Origin: an uncultured Opitutia bacterium
Lineage (GTDB): Bacteria; Verrucomicrobiota; Verrucomicrobiia; Opitutales; UBA953
Reading direction: 5' to 3'
DNA: 6,268 nt
Assembly (NCBI GenBank): GCA_903910245.1
Contig: CAIVYX010000127.1
Location: forward strand, 1 to 6,268
Shown here: positions 5,055-6,268 of the stretch, piece after piece
Layout of the letters: every line of letters starts with the position of its first letter
How positions within the stretch are numbered: the stretch's first letter is position 1
Program-made: the position numbers and the translations under genes
The notes under the pieces: model-generated
Told to the model about the DNA's origin: nothing
Seen by the model: only the letters and a program-made list of their open reading frames with translations
The model's database searches: none

Positions 5055-6268
5055 TCAGCGGAATTCTAGCAATCGTGGACCGGCGGCGCCGTTGGCATCG
5101 ATGGCTTGGATTGACCACGGAGCACCGGCCTGCATGAGTTTGCCTTCCTTGAAGAGTTTTCGGCGTTGGGCGACGACCTCGTAGGGCGGCGTGCCGGGGC
5201 CTTGCTTGCTTTCGAGTCGGATGATGTCGGTCTCGAGGACGGAGCGCGTGGCGCGAATCGAGGGGAGGTCGCGGTCGGGGAATTCGTGGCCTTCCGGATA
5301 AAGTCCAATCGATCCTTTGGTCCAGATGAAGGCGTTGACCGCGCTTTCGGCCCAAGGAGCGGGGCGGATAACGCCCGTGTCGGCGTCGAGGTGCAGGGCA
5401 TCAGGACCGAGGTTCAGCGGCTGGAGAGCCTTGAGGTCTCCGATGAGCGCGAAGCACTGGCGTTCGCCTTTCGGGAGGATCACTTCAATCAGGCGATTAG
5501 CGCCGGCGCGAGCGCCTTCGCCGGTGGGGAAGTTCAGTGACACTTCGTTACGACGGTTACTCAACCCGATGCCGATGGCGGGAAGTTTGCCAGGTTCGGG
5601 AGTCGATTCGATCCAGGTGGCCTGCGGTGTGCGGCGGATCTCGCCGTTGAGGTATTTCGACTGGTCGTCGCGCAGGTGAGGAGAGGTGAAAGTGAGTAGG
5701 CGGATGCGGATCTGGACGGATTCCCGCAGGGTTGCGCCGGAAGCCTCGACAAACTTGGCCACGGCGTCGGCGGCGAAGGGGGAGAGCGTGAAGTCGGCCT
5801 GCGATGGGGAGTTGGCTCCAGTTTCGCCGGTCCGCCATTCGCCTGGGATGACCATCGTCGGCCGCACTTCGATGCTCGTCAGCGACTGCGCCCGCTCGAG
5901 GCAGGCCTGCAGGCGCTTCCACGACTCGTTCTGCGGTACCTTGATCTCGGTGCCGAGGCGGAGGGCTTCCTTGGCTTCGGCGATCGCTTCTTGGATGGAC
6001 TTGGGGTCATTGAGCACACCTGGTCGATCCAGTCGGTTCAGGAGTTGCTTGGTTACGCTGGCGGAGAAGTTGCTGAGGATGCGGGGCAAGATTTGCTCGC
6101 GGTAGTTGCGGACGAAGGTGGGCGAAAGGGTGCTGGTCTCGGCCCACAGTTTCGCGGCGCCCATAAAATCGTCGGAGTCCATCAGGCCTTGGATCTCAGT
6201 GAGTGCGCGGTTGGCTTTCAGAATCTCGTCGGCCTTGGCGATATCGTCCGGGGAAGGCGCCGATTTGA
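5055..6268 (-). CDS. Unknown protein, first gene of the operon, 5' end outside the window
   Basis: The frame is open from the right edge to a TGA at 5055-5057, giving 403 visible residues and no start. An ATG at 6180-6182 could be taken as a start. However, the 28 codons before it, reading DDIAKADEILKANRALTEIQ, form a convincing amphipathic helix continuous with the following sequence, so the gene very likely extends further. The visible part has about 135 mostly helical residues (counted from the window edge), then a region richer in predicted strands with a patch IGIGLSNRRNEVSLNF, and ends GPRLLEFR. No membrane helix or catalytic motif is visible in this part; a membrane anchor could lie in the missing N-terminus, as in the next gene. 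It ends 3 nt before the 982-residue gene, so the two are surely co-transcribed. I do not recognise the family. The helical start, large size and tight linkage suggest a partner of its neighbour. Confidence 0.8.
   Translation of the reverse strand, partial: KSAPSPDDIAKADEILKANRALTEIQGLMDSDDFMGAAKLWAETSTLSPTFVRNYREQILPRILSNFSASVTKQLLNRLDRPGVLNDPKSIQEAIAEAKEALRLGTEIKVPQNESWKRLQACLERAQSLTSIEVRPTMVIPGEWRTGETGANSPSQADFTLSPFAADAVAKFVEASGATLRESVQIRIRLLTFTSPHLRDDQSKYLNGEIRRTPQATWIESTPEPGKLPAIGIGLSNRRNEVSLNFPTGEGARAGANRLIEVILPKGERQCFALIGDLKALQPLNLGPDALHLDADTGVIRPAPWAESAVNAFIWTKGSIGLYPEGHEFPDRDLPSIRATRSVLETDIIRLESKQGPGTPPYEVVAQRRKLFKEGKLMQAGAPWSIQAIDANGAAGPRLLEFR

Overview
The window looks like an ordinary chromosomal segment of a GC-rich Gram-negative bacterium. 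A divergent gene start resembling LpxI (lipid A synthesis) implies an outer membrane. That gene, the nadD-rsfS pair, an RsfS with a long Lys/Ala/Pro-rich N-terminal tail, the weak use of Shine-Dalgarno sites and a GYF_2-like membrane protein together would fit Verrucomicrobiota, perhaps Opitutales. This lineage guess is inference and is only moderately supported. I see no mobile elements, CRISPR arrays or phage genes.

Layout. Positions 1-87 (minus) hold the first 29 codons of an lpxI-like gene that runs off the left edge. An 81-bp gap separates it from the divergent nadD (plus, from 169). nadD is clear up to residue 162. Its conserved C-terminal SSTxxR helix and end are encoded in the -1 frame and finish at 758, so the gene carries an apparent one-base deletion. 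rsfS follows from 761 to 1315. A tRNA with a CAT anticodon lies on the minus strand at 1335-1411, convergent with rsfS.

From 1470 to the right edge, all on the minus strand, lies a tightly packed three-gene operon, listed here in transcription order. The first gene is partial (6268 to 5055) and I do not recognise its product. The second encodes a 982-residue helical protein with one central membrane segment (5051 to 2103). The third encodes a 209-residue protein with a GYF_2-like domain and three predicted membrane helices (2099 to 1470). Each junction has exactly 3 nt between stop and start, with no good ribosome binding site, which suggests coupled translation. The tRNA lies 58 nt downstream on the same strand. 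That gap contains two small hairpins and a possible sigma70-type promoter.

How the genes relate. nadD (NAD synthesis) and rsfS (ribosome silencing in starvation) are a common bacterial pair with housekeeping and growth-control roles. The three-gene operon is the only candidate for an undescribed system. It would make at least two inner-membrane proteins, one of them with a large predicted cytoplasmic arm and a larger predicted periplasmic arm. The sequence gives no catalytic motif that would name its function.
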